Origin: Palsa-506 sp963755815
GTDB taxonomy: Bacteria > Actinomycetota > Actinomycetes > Streptosporangiales > Streptosporangiaceae
Assembly (NCBI GenBank): GCA_963755815.1
Contig: CAVWLF010000001.1
Location: 168,682 to 232,681 of the forward strand
Direction: 5' to 3'
DNA: 64,000 nt
Shown here: piece by piece, positions 1 through 8,914 of the stretch
Layout: every line of letters starts with the position of its first letter
Numbering within the stretch: the first letter of the stretch is position 1
The notes under the pieces: generated by a model
Seen by the model: the letters and a program-made list of their open reading frames with translations, nothing else
What the model was told of the DNA's origin: nothing
Databases searched by the model: none
Program-made: the position numbers and the translations under genes

Positions 1-309
1 CAACCGCAGGCCGGGCAGCGACACGCCGAACAGCTTGAGCGACACCCAGGCCAGCAGCGGCGCCAGCCCGGGCTGATCCACGTAGCTGACCTGCAGATGC
101 CGGGCGGCGTCCAGGAAGTACAGCTCGTCGCGGTCAAAGCCATACCGCCCCGACAGCGCCATCAGCAGAACGAAAACGATGCCGCCCATGACGATCACGC
201 GCCGGTCGAAGGGGCCGACGCCCGGCCGCGGGGCAGCGGGATCTGCCCCCGCCCTGGGCGGGGGCTCGTCAGCCAGGCTGGCCGCCTCGTCCTGCATCGG
301 GGGCATCAT
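1..309 (-). CDS. GT39 family glycosyltransferase, N-terminal part (runs off window)
   Basis: The gene runs off the left edge, so only about 103 N-terminal residues are present and the open frame has no stop here. After a short acidic/proline-rich cytoplasmic start there is a hydrophobic segment (VIVMGGIVFVLLMALS), followed by GFDRDELYFLDAARHL and YVDQPGLAPLLAW. That block is the highly recognisable first luminal loop of ArnT/PMT-like GT39 transferases, which move sugars from polyprenyl-phosphate carriers at the membrane; the D-E pair in the loop is the usual catalytic/metal region. Candidate ATG starts lie at 309, 306 and 297; none has a clear Shine-Dalgarno, so the start is uncertain. It is transcribed divergently from the hydrolase at 455. 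Confidence 0.75.
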   Translation of the reverse strand, partial: MMPPMQDEAASLADEPPPRAGADPAAPRPGVGPFDRRVIVMGGIVFVLLMALSGRYGFDRDELYFLDAARHLQVSYVDQPGLAPLLAWVSLKLFGVSLPGLRL

Positions 310-454
310 AGCCCCGGCGCTGGCCGGCCCGCCCGGCCCGGCGCCGCGGGGCCATGCGCGAATTGGGGCTGGGCGGTCCCGCCCGGCCCGCCTATGCTGC
401 TGAAGACCCCCCGGGCGGGCGATGCGCCCGGGGAAGGAGAGGAGCAAGCGACCG

Positions 455-1417
455 ATGAGCAGCTATCTGGACAATTCCGGCCGGGATGACGTGCTGAGCG
501 GGGGCTCGCGGATGATCCCGGTGAGCACACCGGCCGGGGACTACCGGGTATGGGTGAAGCGGATCGGCAACAATCCCGATCTCAAGGTGCTGCTCCTGCA
601 CGGCGGGCCCGGGATGACCCATGAATACCTGGAGGCCTGCGACAGCTACCTCCCCGCGGCGGGCGTCGAGTACTACTACTACGACCAGCTGGGCTGCGGT
701 TTCAGCGACCAGCCCGAGGAACCAGCGCTGTGGGATCTGGACCGCTACGTGGACGAGGTGGAGCAGGTCCGGATCGCGCTCGGGCTGGACGCCGGCAACT
801 TCGTCCTCTACGGCCAGTCGTGGGGCGGGATCCTGGCCATGGAGTACGCCCTGCACCACCAGCAGCACCTGCGCGCGCTCGTCATCTCCAGCATGATGTC
901 CAGCGTCCCGGCCTACAACGCCTACGCCGAGCAGGTGCTGATGCCGGCCATGGACCAGGCGGCACTGGCCGAGATCAAGTCGCTCGAAGCGGCGGGTGAG
1001 TTCGAGAACCCGCGGTACATGGAGCTGCTGACCGAGCAGCACTACATCCATCATGTGCTGCGCATGCCGGAGGCGAGCTGGCCCGATCCGGTCCAGCGCT
1101 CCTTCACCCACGTCAACCCGGCGATCTACGTGTCGATGCAGGGACCGAGCGAACTCGGCATCAGTGCCGACGCCAGCCTCGCCCAGTGGGACCGCAGCGA
1201 GGAACTCGCGACGATCGAGGTGCCGACTCTGGTCATCGGCGCCGAGCACGACACGATGGACCCGGCCCACATGCGGATGATGGCCGGCCGCCTGCCGGCC
1301 GGCCGTTACCTGCACTGCCCGGACGGCAGCCACCTGAGCATGTATGACGATCAGGAGACGTATTTCGCGGGTCTGGTCGAGTTCCTGCACGACATCGCGA
1401 GCCCCGCGGCCGGCTAG
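455..1417 (+). CDS. Proline iminopeptidase-family alpha/beta hydrolase (S33)
   Basis: A 320-residue cytoplasmic alpha/beta hydrolase of peptidase family S33, which usually cuts N-terminal proline from short peptides or amides. Visible signatures are the oxyanion-hole motif HGGPG (residues 49-53), the nucleophile elbow GQSWGG with Ser122, an Asp near 266 (AEHDTMD) and a His near 293 (DGSHLSM). The start at 455 is chosen because the strong GGAAGGAGAGGAG stretch lies about ten bases upstream; the longer frame from 422 has no such site. It could instead hydrolyse small esters or amides, since the family is broad. The stop is at 1415-1417 and the monooxygenase follows on the same strand after 74 bases. 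Confidence 0.85.
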   Translation: MSSYLDNSGRDDVLSGGSRMIPVSTPAGDYRVWVKRIGNNPDLKVLLLHGGPGMTHEYLEACDSYLPAAGVEYYYYDQLGCGFSDQPEEPALWDLDRYVDEVEQVRIALGLDAGNFVLYGQSWGGILAMEYALHHQQHLRALVISSMMSSVPAYNAYAEQVLMPAMDQAALAEIKSLEAAGEFENPRYMELLTEQHYIHHVLRMPEASWPDPVQRSFTHVNPAIYVSMQGPSELGISADASLAQWDRSEELATIEVPTLVIGAEHDTMDPAHMRMMAGRLPAGRYLHCPDGSHLSMYDDQETYFAGLVEFLHDIASPAAG

Positions 1418-1491
1418 CCGCCCCGGGACGGACCGCCATCGGCGTGCTAGAACGCTGGTATGGCCGCTCCACCACGACGGGAGTCCGCAGC

Positions 1492-3309
1492 ATGACCGCA
1501 ACCGTGCCCGAGACCCAGACCGGCGCCGCAGCCGCCGTGACGACCTGGCTGTCCGCCTTCTCCGAGGCGCTGGCGGCCGGCGATCCGGCCGCGGCCGCTG
1601 AACTGTTCCACCAGGACTGCTACTGGCGCGACCTCGTCGCGTTTACCTGGAACATCAAGACCTGCGAGGGCCGCGCCGCGGTCGCCGGGATGCTCCGCGA
1701 GACGCTGCCCGGGCTGCAGCCGGGCAACTGGAGGATCACCGACGGCGAGGAAGCCGCCGACGCGGGCGGCGTGATCGAGGCGTGGATCGACTTCGAGACG
1801 GCCGTCGGCCGGGGGCACGGGCACCTGCGCCTGCGCGACGGCCGGTGCTGGACGCTGCTGACCACCCTGGAGGAGCTCAAGGGCCATGAGGAACCGCGCG
1901 GCCTGAGCCGCCCGATGGGGGCGGAACACGGCGCGAGCCGCGACCGGACCACCTGGCTGGAGAAACGCGACCACGAGGCGTCCGAGCTCGGCTTCACCGA
2001 GCAGCCGTACGTGCTGATCATCGGCGGCGGCCAGGGCGGCATCGTGCTCGGCGCCCGGCTCCGTCAGCTCGGCGTGCCCACGATCATCCTCGACAAGCAC
2101 GGCCGGCCCGGTGACCAGTGGCGGCACCGCTACAAGTCACTCTGCCTGCATGACCCGGTCTGGTACGACCACCTGCCCTACCTGAAATTCCCCGCCAACT
2201 GGCCGGTGTTCGCGCCCAAGGACAAGATCGCCGACTGGCTCGAGTCCTACACCACGATCATGGAACTCAACTACTGGGGCAACGCCGAGGCGAAGAGCGC
2301 GGCCTTCAGCGAGGCAACCGGCGAATGGACCGTGAACATCGAGCGGGACGGCCAGCCGATGGTGCTGCGCCCGAGGCAGCTCGTGCTGGCCACCGGCGTA
2401 TCCGGTAAGCCCAACCTGCCATCGTTCCCGGGCATGGACCGGTTCCGCGGCGATCAGCACCACTCGTCCGTCCACCCCGGCCCGGATGCGTACCGGGGCA
2501 AGAGATGCGTGGTGATCGGGTCCAACAACTCGGCCTTCGACATCTGCGGCGCGCTCTGGGAGAACGGCGCGGACGTGACCATGGTGCAGCGCTCGTCCAG
2601 TCACATCGTGAAGTCCGACTCGCTGATGGAGATCGGGGTGGGCGCGCTCTACTCGGAGCAGGCCGTCGCGGCCGGGGTGACGACCGAAAAGGCGGACATG
2701 GTGTTCGCGTCCCTGCCGTACCGGATCATGCACGAGTTCCAGATCCCGCTGTATGACCAGATGCGGGAGCGGGACAAGGACTTCTACGACCGCCTCGAGT
2801 CGGCCGGCTTCGACCACGACTGGGGCGACGACGGCTCCGGGCTATTCATGAAGTACCTGCGCCGCGGCTCCGGCTACTACATCGACACCGGGGCGGGTGA
2901 CCTGGTCGCGAACGGGGACGTCAAGCTGGCCAAGGGGCAGGTCGATCACCTCACCGAAGACGCCGTGGTGCTCGATGACGGCACGGAACTGCCCGCCGAC
3001 CTGGTCGTCTACGCCACCGGGTACGGCTCGATGAACGGCTGGGTCGCCGACCTGATCTCGCCCGAGGTGGCCGACAAGGTCGGCAAGTGCTGGGGCCTGG
3101 GCTCGGACACCACCAAGGACCCGGGGCCGTGGGAGGGCGAGCAGCGCAACATGTGGAAGCCGACGCAGCAGGATGCGCTGTGGTTCCAGGGCGGCAACCT
3201 GCATCAGTCCCGGTATTACTCGCTCTACCTCGCGCTGCAGCTCAAGGCCCGGGCGGTCGGCATCCCGACGCCGGTATACGGACTTCAGGAGGTCTACCAC
3301 CGCAGCTGA
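1492..3309 (+). CDS. Flavin-containing monooxygenase with NTF2-like N-terminal domain
   Basis: A 605-residue two-part protein. Residues about 15-130 look like a SnoaL/NTF2-like cone domain (FSEALAAGDPAAAAELF, then a WRDLVAFTW stretch). Residues from about 170 form an FMO/CzcO-type flavoprotein: FAD-binding GGGQGG at about 178-183, the PGDQWRHRY block, an FRGDQHHSS version of the FMO fingerprint, a second Rossmann motif GSNNSA at about 343-348 for NAD(P)H, and the closing YATGYG. Such enzymes insert one oxygen atom into N, S or carbonyl substrates. ATG 1492 has GGGAG eight bases upstream and is preferred to the GTG at 1444. The substrate is unknown; the NTF2-like domain could bind it or form a lid. 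Confidence 0.85.
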   Translation: MTATVPETQTGAAAAVTTWLSAFSEALAAGDPAAAAELFHQDCYWRDLVAFTWNIKTCEGRAAVAGMLRETLPGLQPGNWRITDGEEAADAGGVIEAWIDFETAVGRGHGHLRLRDGRCWTLLTTLEELKGHEEPRGLSRPMGAEHGASRDRTTWLEKRDHEASELGFTEQPYVLIIGGGQGGIVLGARLRQLGVPTIILDKHGRPGDQWRHRYKSLCLHDPVWYDHLPYLKFPANWPVFAPKDKIADWLESYTTIMELNYWGNAEAKSAAFSEATGEWTVNIERDGQPMVLRPRQLVLATGVSGKPNLPSFPGMDRFRGDQHHSSVHPGPDAYRGKRCVVIGSNNSAFDICGALWENGADVTMVQRSSSHIVKSDSLMEIGVGALYSEQAVAAGVTTEKADMVFASLPYRIMHEFQIPLYDQMRERDKDFYDRLESAGFDHDWGDDGSGLFMKYLRRGSGYYIDTGAGDLVANGDVKLAKGQVDHLTEDAVVLDDGTELPADLVVYATGYGSMNGWVADLISPEVADKVGKCWGLGSDTTKDPGPWEGEQRNMWKPTQQDALWFQGGNLHQSRYYSLYLALQLKARAVGIPTPVYGLQEVYHRS

Positions 3310-3362
3310 TGGGCAGGCCTAGGCTGGCCGCGAATTGGTGACTGCGGGCCGGGAGGACGCGG

Positions 3363-4295
3363 ATGACTGACCATGACGCCGACTGGATTCCCGGCCTGGC
3401 CGGGCGGCTGCGGGTGAAACCCGGATCGCGGGTGCGGCTGCCGGCCGACTTCGATCCCGGCGCGACGCTGGGCGTGCGCAAGAAGGACGATGGGCTGAGC
3501 CTGCTCCGGCGCGGCATGGCCCTGCTCGCGGAATACCAGGAACGCCTGGCGGCGCAGGAGAACTACGGGGTCCTGGTGGTGCTGCAGGCCCTGGACGCGG
3601 CGGGCAAGGACAGTACGATCCGGCACGTGATGAGTGGCGTGAATCCGCAGGGCGTCAAGGTGTCGAGCTTCAAGGCGCCGTCGGCGGAGGAACTCAGCCA
3701 CGACTACCTGTGGCGGCACGCCCGCCGGCTGCCCGCCCGCGGCGAGATCGGGATCTTCAACCGGTCGCACTACGAGGAGGTCCTCGTGGTGCGTGTGCAC
3801 CCGGAGCTCACCGACGCCGAGGGGCTGTCCCGCGAGGAGACGGACGGCATCTGGAAGCGCCGCTACCAGGAGATCAACGACTGGGAGCGCTATCTGGTGG
3901 ACAACGGCATCCGGCTGGTGAAAATGTTCCTCAATGTGTCGAAGGAGGAACAGCGGGCTCGCTTCCTCAAGCGGATCGAGCGGTCGGAGAAGAACTGGAA
4001 ATTCTCCGCCAGCGATGTGCGCGAGCGCCGGTACTGGGACGACTACCAGCGGGCTTACGCCCAGATGCTCAGCCATACCAGCACGCAGTGGGCGCCCTGG
4101 CATGTACTGCCGGCCGATCACAAGTGGTTCACCCGCGTCTGCGCAGCAGCCGTCATCGCCGACACGCTGATCGGAATTGACCCGCACTACCCGGTTCCGG
4201 ACGCGGCCGCGCGCCGGGAACTCATGCGGGCCAAGTCCGAGCTGGAGGCCGAAACGCCACCCGCCGCGGCCGCCAGCCCCGGCGGCCGAACTTAA
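3363..4295 (+). CDS. ppk2: Polyphosphate kinase 2 family protein
   Basis: A 310-residue PPK2-family kinase that transfers phosphate between polyphosphate and nucleotides. The Walker A-like loop QALDAAGKDST is at residues 75-85, the second catalytic block GIFNRSHYEE at about 130-139, and the W-K-R-R-Y and KNWKFS elements that follow are typical of single-domain (class I/III) PPK2 proteins that phosphorylate AMP, ADP or GDP. The exact class cannot be assigned by eye. A GGGAGGA ribosome site precedes ATG 3363, and a TAGGCT -10-like hexamer at 3319-3324 would give a leader of about 32 bases. The alanine/proline-rich C-terminus ends in a segment whose DNA is duplicated just after the stop codon. 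Confidence 0.88.
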   Translation: MTDHDADWIPGLAGRLRVKPGSRVRLPADFDPGATLGVRKKDDGLSLLRRGMALLAEYQERLAAQENYGVLVVLQALDAAGKDSTIRHVMSGVNPQGVKVSSFKAPSAEELSHDYLWRHARRLPARGEIGIFNRSHYEEVLVVRVHPELTDAEGLSREETDGIWKRRYQEINDWERYLVDNGIRLVKMFLNVSKEEQRARFLKRIERSEKNWKFSASDVRERRYWDDYQRAYAQMLSHTSTQWAPWHVLPADHKWFTRVCAAAVIADTLIGIDPHYPVPDAAARRELMRAKSELEAETPPAAAASPGGRT

Positions 4296-4312
4296 CCCCC
4301 GGCGGCCGAACT
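4277..4312. repeat. 16-base direct repeat flanking the ppk2 stop
   Basis: Two identical copies of CCCCGGCGGCCGAACT lie at 4277-4292 and 4297-4312, 20 bases apart, with the TAA stop of the PPK2 gene between them. It looks like a small tandem duplication. No function is apparent. Confidence 0.8.
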
Positions 4313-4323
4313 GAAGTTGAGCC

Positions 4324-4695
4324 TTAACGGGTGAGCGTTTCCTTCGGGCGGATCACGCAGAACTCGTTCCCCTCGGGGTCGGCCAGCACGGTCCAGGACT
4401 CCGCGCCGGTCTGCCCGATGTCAACCCGGCTCGCTCCCAGCGCGAGAAGGCGCTCAATCTCCTGGTCGCGATCCTGGGCGCTGCTGGTGAGGTCGAGGTG
4501 CACGCGGTTCTTGACCGTCTTCGGGCCGGTGACCGGCATGAAGCAGATGCCGACGGGCGCATTCTCGTCAGTCCCGATGACGATCTCGCGCTCGCGCTCG
4601 GAGAGGACCTTCCAGCCCAGCGCTTGCGTCCAGAACCGGGCCAGACCGGGCAGGTCGTGAGCGTCAACAACGATGTGATGGAGTCGGACAGGCAT
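4324..4695 (-). CDS. VOC (glyoxalase-like) superfamily protein
   Basis: A 123-residue single-module vicinal-oxygen-chelate protein. It opens with MPVRLHHIVVDAHDLPGLARFW, the usual first beta-alpha unit with a metal-type His, and closes with WTVLADPEGNEFCVI, the typical last strand pair with Glu. Two modules (normally a dimer) would form the active site; the substrate is unknown. The start at 4695 matches the family N-terminus, while the upstream 41 codons of the open frame are unrelated sequence. It is the last gene of a minus-strand set (TrmH, nitroreductase, methyltransferase, VOC), starting 25 bases after the methyltransferase stop. It resembles both halves of the double VOC protein at 56688-57440, including PKTVKNR. 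Confidence 0.8.
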   Translation of the reverse strand: MPVRLHHIVVDAHDLPGLARFWTQALGWKVLSEREREIVIGTDENAPVGICFMPVTGPKTVKNRVHLDLTSSAQDRDQEIERLLALGASRVDIGQTGAESWTVLADPEGNEFCVIRPKETLTR

Positions 4696-4720
4696 GCCGT
4701 CAGTATGCCGGGCTCCGGGG

Positions 4721-5446
4721 TCAGGAGTCTTTAGTGCAGGTAAACCAGATCCGGTGCCCGCTATCGTCGTCGGCAGCGCCGTAACTTTCAGTGATCCTGA
4801 TATCAGCGAACCTCGCACTCAATGCGGTGAGTATCTTTTCCGGCGGAAAGGCTGCTATCCTGATGACTTCCGTGAACGATTTGTAGCTGCCGTCCCGCTG
4901 GAGCTCGCGTACCTCGATATTCCAGTCGTATACTGCCTCATCGTTCGCTCGCACCCTTATATTGAGGTAGTTCTGGCCAAATTCCTGAACTATCTCCGGG
5001 CCGCTCGCCATCAGCTCAAGATTGCTGACGGCATAGGTGTCAAAAGCAAACACGCCACCATCATTCAGGTGCCCGTGCACACAGTCGAAAAAACTCTCCC
5101 AGGCTGAGAAGTCAAGCAAGTGATTGACCCCGTGGTAGACGCAGATGACCGCGTCGAATTTCATATCCAGCTTAAAGTCGCTCATATCCGCCGCATACAG
5201 CGGGATTCCGGCAGGCAGTTTCTTGCGGGCAACAGCCAGCATGCCTGACGATATATCGAGGCCAGACACCTGATATCTGCTGGCCAGCGAGGAAATTATC
5301 TCGCCCGTCCCGCAGGCAACCTCAAGAAGCGTCACCGCCCGCGGGCAGGCATCCTTGATAACACCGTCAATAAACGCGGTCTCGGTGGAGGAATCTCCGG
5401 TCACCGCGTCATAATGCGGGGCGAGCAAGTCATAAATCGCCACCAT
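4721..5446 (-). CDS. Class I SAM-dependent methyltransferase (AT-richer gene)
   Basis: A 241-residue Rossmann methyltransferase. Motif I is LLEVACGTGEI (residues 40-50), followed by an acidic SGLDIS strand end (motif II), AADMSDF (motif III) and FDAVICVYHGVNHLL (motif IV). The acceptor is unknown; small molecules are usual for this Methyltransf_25-like shape. The nitroreductase stop lies six bases before ATG 5446 and is part of the ribosome-binding stretch TAGGAGACC, so the two genes are probably translationally coupled. Codon use is clearly richer in A/T-ending codons than in all neighbours, which suggests recent acquisition although the gene sits inside an operon-like set. Confidence 0.85.
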   Translation of the reverse strand: MVAIYDLLAPHYDAVTGDSSTETAFIDGVIKDACPRAVTLLEVACGTGEIISSLASRYQVSGLDISSGMLAVARKKLPAGIPLYAADMSDFKLDMKFDAVICVYHGVNHLLDFSAWESFFDCVHGHLNDGGVFAFDTYAVSNLELMASGPEIVQEFGQNYLNIRVRANDEAVYDWNIEVRELQRDGSYKSFTEVIRIAAFPPEKILTALSARFADIRITESYGAADDDSGHRIWFTCTKDS

Positions 5447-5452
5447 GGTCTC

Positions 5453-6064
5453 CTACCAGCCGCCGCGATGGACTAGCTCGTCCAGGGGCCGGCGCTTGAT
5501 GACCTTGCCGGAGCCGCCCTGGTCCGTGGCCGTGTCGGGATGCCCGATAGCGACGGCGCCGATTGGCAGGTACTGCTCCGGTACGCCATACAGCCCGCGG
5601 AACTCACCGATCAGGTCCGGCGGGATACCGAAGAACAAGGCACCGAGGCCTTCGTCGACCGCGGCAAGCAGCATCAGCAGAGCGGTGAACCCGGTGTCAA
5701 TGTCCCAGTACGGCACCGGCCAGTGCGCCTCATCCCGGTCAGTCCAGCCCTTGTCCTGCCGGGCGTACCGGTCCAGGTAGATGTCCTTGCACGACAACGG
5801 CACCACGACCAGCGGGGCCCGGGTCACCGGGTCGAAGGACGGGCCCGCGGCCTGCTCGTCGCCGTGATAACGCGACACCAGCTCCCAGAACGGGCCGAGT
5901 TGTTCCGGCCCCTCCAGCGTCATCAGCGCGTAGCCCTGGCTGAACCCGGCGGACGGCGCGCGGTTAGCCGCGGCGAGGATCCGCTCAGCGGATGCCGGGG
6001 CGACCGGCTCATCGGTATAGGCCCGCACCATGCGGCGCTTCCTGATCACGTCGGCGAACTCCAC
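5453..6064 (-). CDS. Nitroreductase family protein
   Basis: A protein of about 203 residues of the FMN-dependent nitroreductase fold. It begins VEFADVIRKRRMVRAYTDEP, the standard first helix with the Arg-Arg FMN phosphate contact, and has the ANRAPSAGFSQ loop and a C-terminal IGHPD segment. Members reduce nitro groups, quinones or flavin analogues with NAD(P)H; the F420-dependent or thiopeptide-type variants cannot be excluded. GTG 6064 is preferred because GGGAGG lies six bases upstream. The TrmH gene ends at 6066, one base before this start, and the methyltransferase starts six bases after the stop, so the three genes are almost certainly cotranscribed. Confidence 0.85.
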   Translation of the reverse strand: MEFADVIRKRRMVRAYTDEPVAPASAERILAAANRAPSAGFSQGYALMTLEGPEQLGPFWELVSRYHGDEQAAGPSFDPVTRAPLVVVPLSCKDIYLDRYARQDKGWTDRDEAHWPVPYWDIDTGFTALLMLLAAVDEGLGALFFGIPPDLIGEFRGLYGVPEQYLPIGAVAIGHPDTATDQGGSGKVIKRRPLDELVHRGGW

Positions 6065-6065
6065 G

Positions 6066-6944
6066 TCAGACCTCCCGGGCCGCACGCGGCGAGCCAGCCT
6101 CGCCGCCCGAATAGCTATTCTGGCCGGCCGGCCCGAGCAGGTAACAGGCGATCGCGGCCGCGGAGGCCACGTTCAGCGAGCTCACTCCCCCGCTCATCGG
6201 TATCCGGACGCGCAGGTCCGCGGCCGCCAGCCAGCGGGCCGACAGCCCGTCCCCCTCGGTTCCGACCAGCAGCGCGATCGGGCCGCCGGCCGGTATCGGC
6301 CCGATCGGCACCGCGTCCGGCGCCGGCGTCAGCGCCAGCATCCGGAATCCGGCCTGCCGGAGACCGCCGAGCCCGTGCCGCCAGTCATCCAGCCGGGCGT
6401 AGGGCACCGAGAAGACCGCCCCCATCGACACCTTGACCGCGCGCCGGTAGAGCGGGTCAGCGCAGCGGGGCGCCAGGATCACCGCGTCGAATCCGAGCGC
6501 CGCCGCGCAGCGGAAGATCGCGCCCACATTCGCGTGATCCACGATGTCCTCCAGCACCACGACGCGGGCCGCCGCGCCCTTCCGGTCAGTGACGGCGGCC
6601 ACCAGGCCGGCCACGGCGGGCAGCGGCCGCCGGTGCATCGAGGCGAGCGGGCCCCGGTGCACCCGGTAGCCGGTGAGCGCCTCGGCCGCCGCCGGGGCGA
6701 TGACGTATACCGGGCCGGGACAGCTAGCGGCCAGGTCCGCCAGGCCGGCCAGCCGGTCCTGCGTGACCAGCAGGGAGCGCACCTGGTAACCGGCCGCGAT
6801 GGCCCGCCTGATCACCCGCTCGCCCTCGGCGACGAACAGCCCGTGCGCGGTCTCCAGTTTCCGGCGCAGGTGCACGTCGGTGAGCGCGACGTAGTCCGCG
6901 AGGCGCTGATCATCGACGTTGCTGACCGGGATCGGGGGCGGCAC
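6066..6944 (-). CDS. TrmH/SpoU family RNA 2'-O-methyltransferase
   Basis: A 292-residue SPOUT-class methyltransferase for tRNA or rRNA ribose. All three SpoU motifs are visible: DHANVGAIFRCA (motif 1, Asn139 and the following Arg), LLVGTEGDGLS (motif 2, about 226-235) and IPMSGGVSSLNVASAAAI (motif 3, about 248-265), which form the trefoil knot that binds SAM. The N-terminal 100 residues are the usual L30e-like substrate-recognition domain. The start is GTG 6944, without a clear ribosome site. It is the first gene of the minus-strand set and overlaps the nitroreductase ribosome site. Confidence 0.88.
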   Translation of the reverse strand: MPPPIPVSNVDDQRLADYVALTDVHLRRKLETAHGLFVAEGERVIRRAIAAGYQVRSLLVTQDRLAGLADLAASCPGPVYVIAPAAAEALTGYRVHRGPLASMHRRPLPAVAGLVAAVTDRKGAAARVVVLEDIVDHANVGAIFRCAAALGFDAVILAPRCADPLYRRAVKVSMGAVFSVPYARLDDWRHGLGGLRQAGFRMLALTPAPDAVPIGPIPAGGPIALLVGTEGDGLSARWLAAADLRVRIPMSGGVSSLNVASAAAIACYLLGPAGQNSYSGGEAGSPRAAREV

Positions 6945-7087
6945 CTGGTCAGTCTGGCCGGCCCCGGACCGTTACGGCAGTGCCGGGCCTAAAGCGGGCA
7001 AGCCGGCCGATTCGCTGGTCACCGCTTGGATATAGTCAGCCAGCCGGATCTGGTGGCCGGAGCCGATGACCGACGGAAAGGTCTGCG

Positions 7088-8821
7088 GTGAGCGCTGGAC
7101 GCACAGGACGGCCCGGCGCGGCCCGGCGCGGGGTACGGACCGGCGTTCTGGTGGCCGTGGCGGTGGTGATCGCGGCGGCGGTGATGGCCACTCTCAGTAC
7201 GCAGGCGATCATGGCCAGCGCCCCGTGCGCGGGTAATCCGCTGCTGGTCAAGGTCGCCGCTGCGGACGACATCGCGCCCGCCATCCAGCAGGTCGGCCGG
7301 TACTTTAACCGCCTGCACCGGCTGCTGCACCGGCGCTGCGTGGAGGTTCAGGTGGCCGCGGTTCAGCCCGCCATCGCGGCGGCGATGGTCGACGGCAAGA
7401 CGCCGCCGCGCGGGCGGCCGGCCATTGACGCGTGGATCCCGGACTCCAGCCTGTGGGTCGGCGTGGCCCACAGCGGGCCGGCTGGCGCGCAGCGGGTCCA
7501 GACCACCGGAATTGACGTGGCCCGGTCCCCGCTGATGATCGTGATGCCGCGATCGGCGGCGTCCCGGCGGCACCCGCTGGGCAGCTCGACGGGCTGGAAC
7601 TTCCTGCTGCCACCGTCCGCCGGCGGCCCGCCGTCCGCGGCTGGCGTGCAGGTGGAGCTGCCTGATCCGGAGCAGAGTTCCGCCGGGCTAGCCACCGTCG
7701 TCGAGCTGCGACGGCTGCTCGGCACCGGCCCGGCCTCGGGGGAGAACTTCTCCAGGTTCGCCTTCGGCGCCCACCTGACGGCCCAGTATGACAGTCCGGC
7801 TGCGCTGGAGTCCCTCGTTGCCCTGGCCAAGCCCCCGCAGGATCAGAGCCCGGTCACCGTCGCCTCCGAGCAGGCGGTCGTGCAATACGATCTGGCGCAC
7901 CCGGACCGGCCGCTCGCTGCTCGTTATCCCTCCGGCGGAACCCCGGAGCTTGACTACCCCTATGTGCTGACCACGACCAGCCGCCCGGAGCTCGCGGCGG
8001 CGGCGGAGTTCGGGCAGGTACTCAGGCAGGACTACGCGGCCGCCGTGGTCCGTTTCGACGGCTTCCGCTCGGCGCCCGGCACGGCGGACCGGACGCCTGC
8101 CTCCTTCGGGCTGGCCCGGCAGCAGCTACGGCTGGCGGCGCTGGCCAGCCCGGGAGTGGCCCGGGCCACGCTGCGGGCCTGGAAAAAGCTCCGGATCGGC
8201 ACCCGCCTGCTCGCGCTGGCCGACGTTTCCGGGTCGATGGCGCAGCCGGCCGGGCCGGGCGGCCCGAGCCTGGAGGAGGAACTCACCCAGACGGCCGACC
8301 AGGGGGTCGCGCTGTTCCCCGACAGCACCCGGATGGGCCTGTGGGAATTCGCGAGCGACCTGGACGGCACCAGGCCGTACCGCCGGCTCGTGTCCGTCGG
8401 GCCGATGAGCGCCGAGGTCGGGCTGATCACCCGCCGTCAGCAGATCGAGCAGCTCAACCAGGACCTGCGGCCCAGGGCGGGCAGCGCGGCCAGCCTCTAC
8501 GACGCCACCCTGGCCGCCTACCGGTACATGATCGGCACCTACCGGCCGCACTACGGCAACTTCGTGCTCGTGCTGACCGGCGGCGCGGGCAACGCGCCGG
8601 GCGACATATCCCCCGGCCGGCTGCTCCGGCAGGTGCACGCCCTCAGCCGCCCGGGCCGCCATGTCGCGATCGTCTTCCTGGTCCTCGGCCCGTCCGGTAA
8701 CTTCGCCGCCATGCAGCGGATTGCCGCCGCCACCGGCGGGTCAGCCTTCCGGATCACCGACCCGGCCGAGATCAACAAGGACTTCTTCCAGAGCCTCGCC
8801 CACAGCATCGCCCCTGGCTGA
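7088..8821 (+). CDS. Membrane-anchored solute-binding-like protein with C-terminal VWA domain
   Basis: A 577-residue exported or membrane-anchored protein. Residues 18-42 form a hydrophobic signal/anchor. The next 300 or so residues resemble extracellular solute-binding (periplasmic type II) proteins, for example IDAWIPDSSLW and SPLMIVMP. The last 210 residues are a von Willebrand A domain whose metal-ion-dependent adhesion site begins DVSGSM at 379-384, continued by a later Thr-Gly pair (LVLTGG). VWA domains bind partners through a divalent cation. The ligand is not evident. GTG 7088 follows GGAAAG by seven bases. The gene is monocistronic and converges with the kinase-like gene at 8945. Confidence 0.8.
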   Translation: MSAGRTGRPGAARRGVRTGVLVAVAVVIAAAVMATLSTQAIMASAPCAGNPLLVKVAAADDIAPAIQQVGRYFNRLHRLLHRRCVEVQVAAVQPAIAAAMVDGKTPPRGRPAIDAWIPDSSLWVGVAHSGPAGAQRVQTTGIDVARSPLMIVMPRSAASRRHPLGSSTGWNFLLPPSAGGPPSAAGVQVELPDPEQSSAGLATVVELRRLLGTGPASGENFSRFAFGAHLTAQYDSPAALESLVALAKPPQDQSPVTVASEQAVVQYDLAHPDRPLAARYPSGGTPELDYPYVLTTTSRPELAAAAEFGQVLRQDYAAAVVRFDGFRSAPGTADRTPASFGLARQQLRLAALASPGVARATLRAWKKLRIGTRLLALADVSGSMAQPAGPGGPSLEEELTQTADQGVALFPDSTRMGLWEFASDLDGTRPYRRLVSVGPMSAEVGLITRRQQIEQLNQDLRPRAGSAASLYDATLAAYRYMIGTYRPHYGNFVLVLTGGAGNAPGDISPGRLLRQVHALSRPGRHVAIVFLVLGPSGNFAAMQRIAAATGGSAFRITDPAEINKDFFQSLAHSIAPG

Positions 8822-8914
8822 GGCGCGGCCGGCGGCCCGGTGAGGTTTTGCCGGAACGGGGATGATCCTGGCCGTTTCGTGTGAACCTGCTATCGCCGCA
8901 GCGCGTCATGTTTG

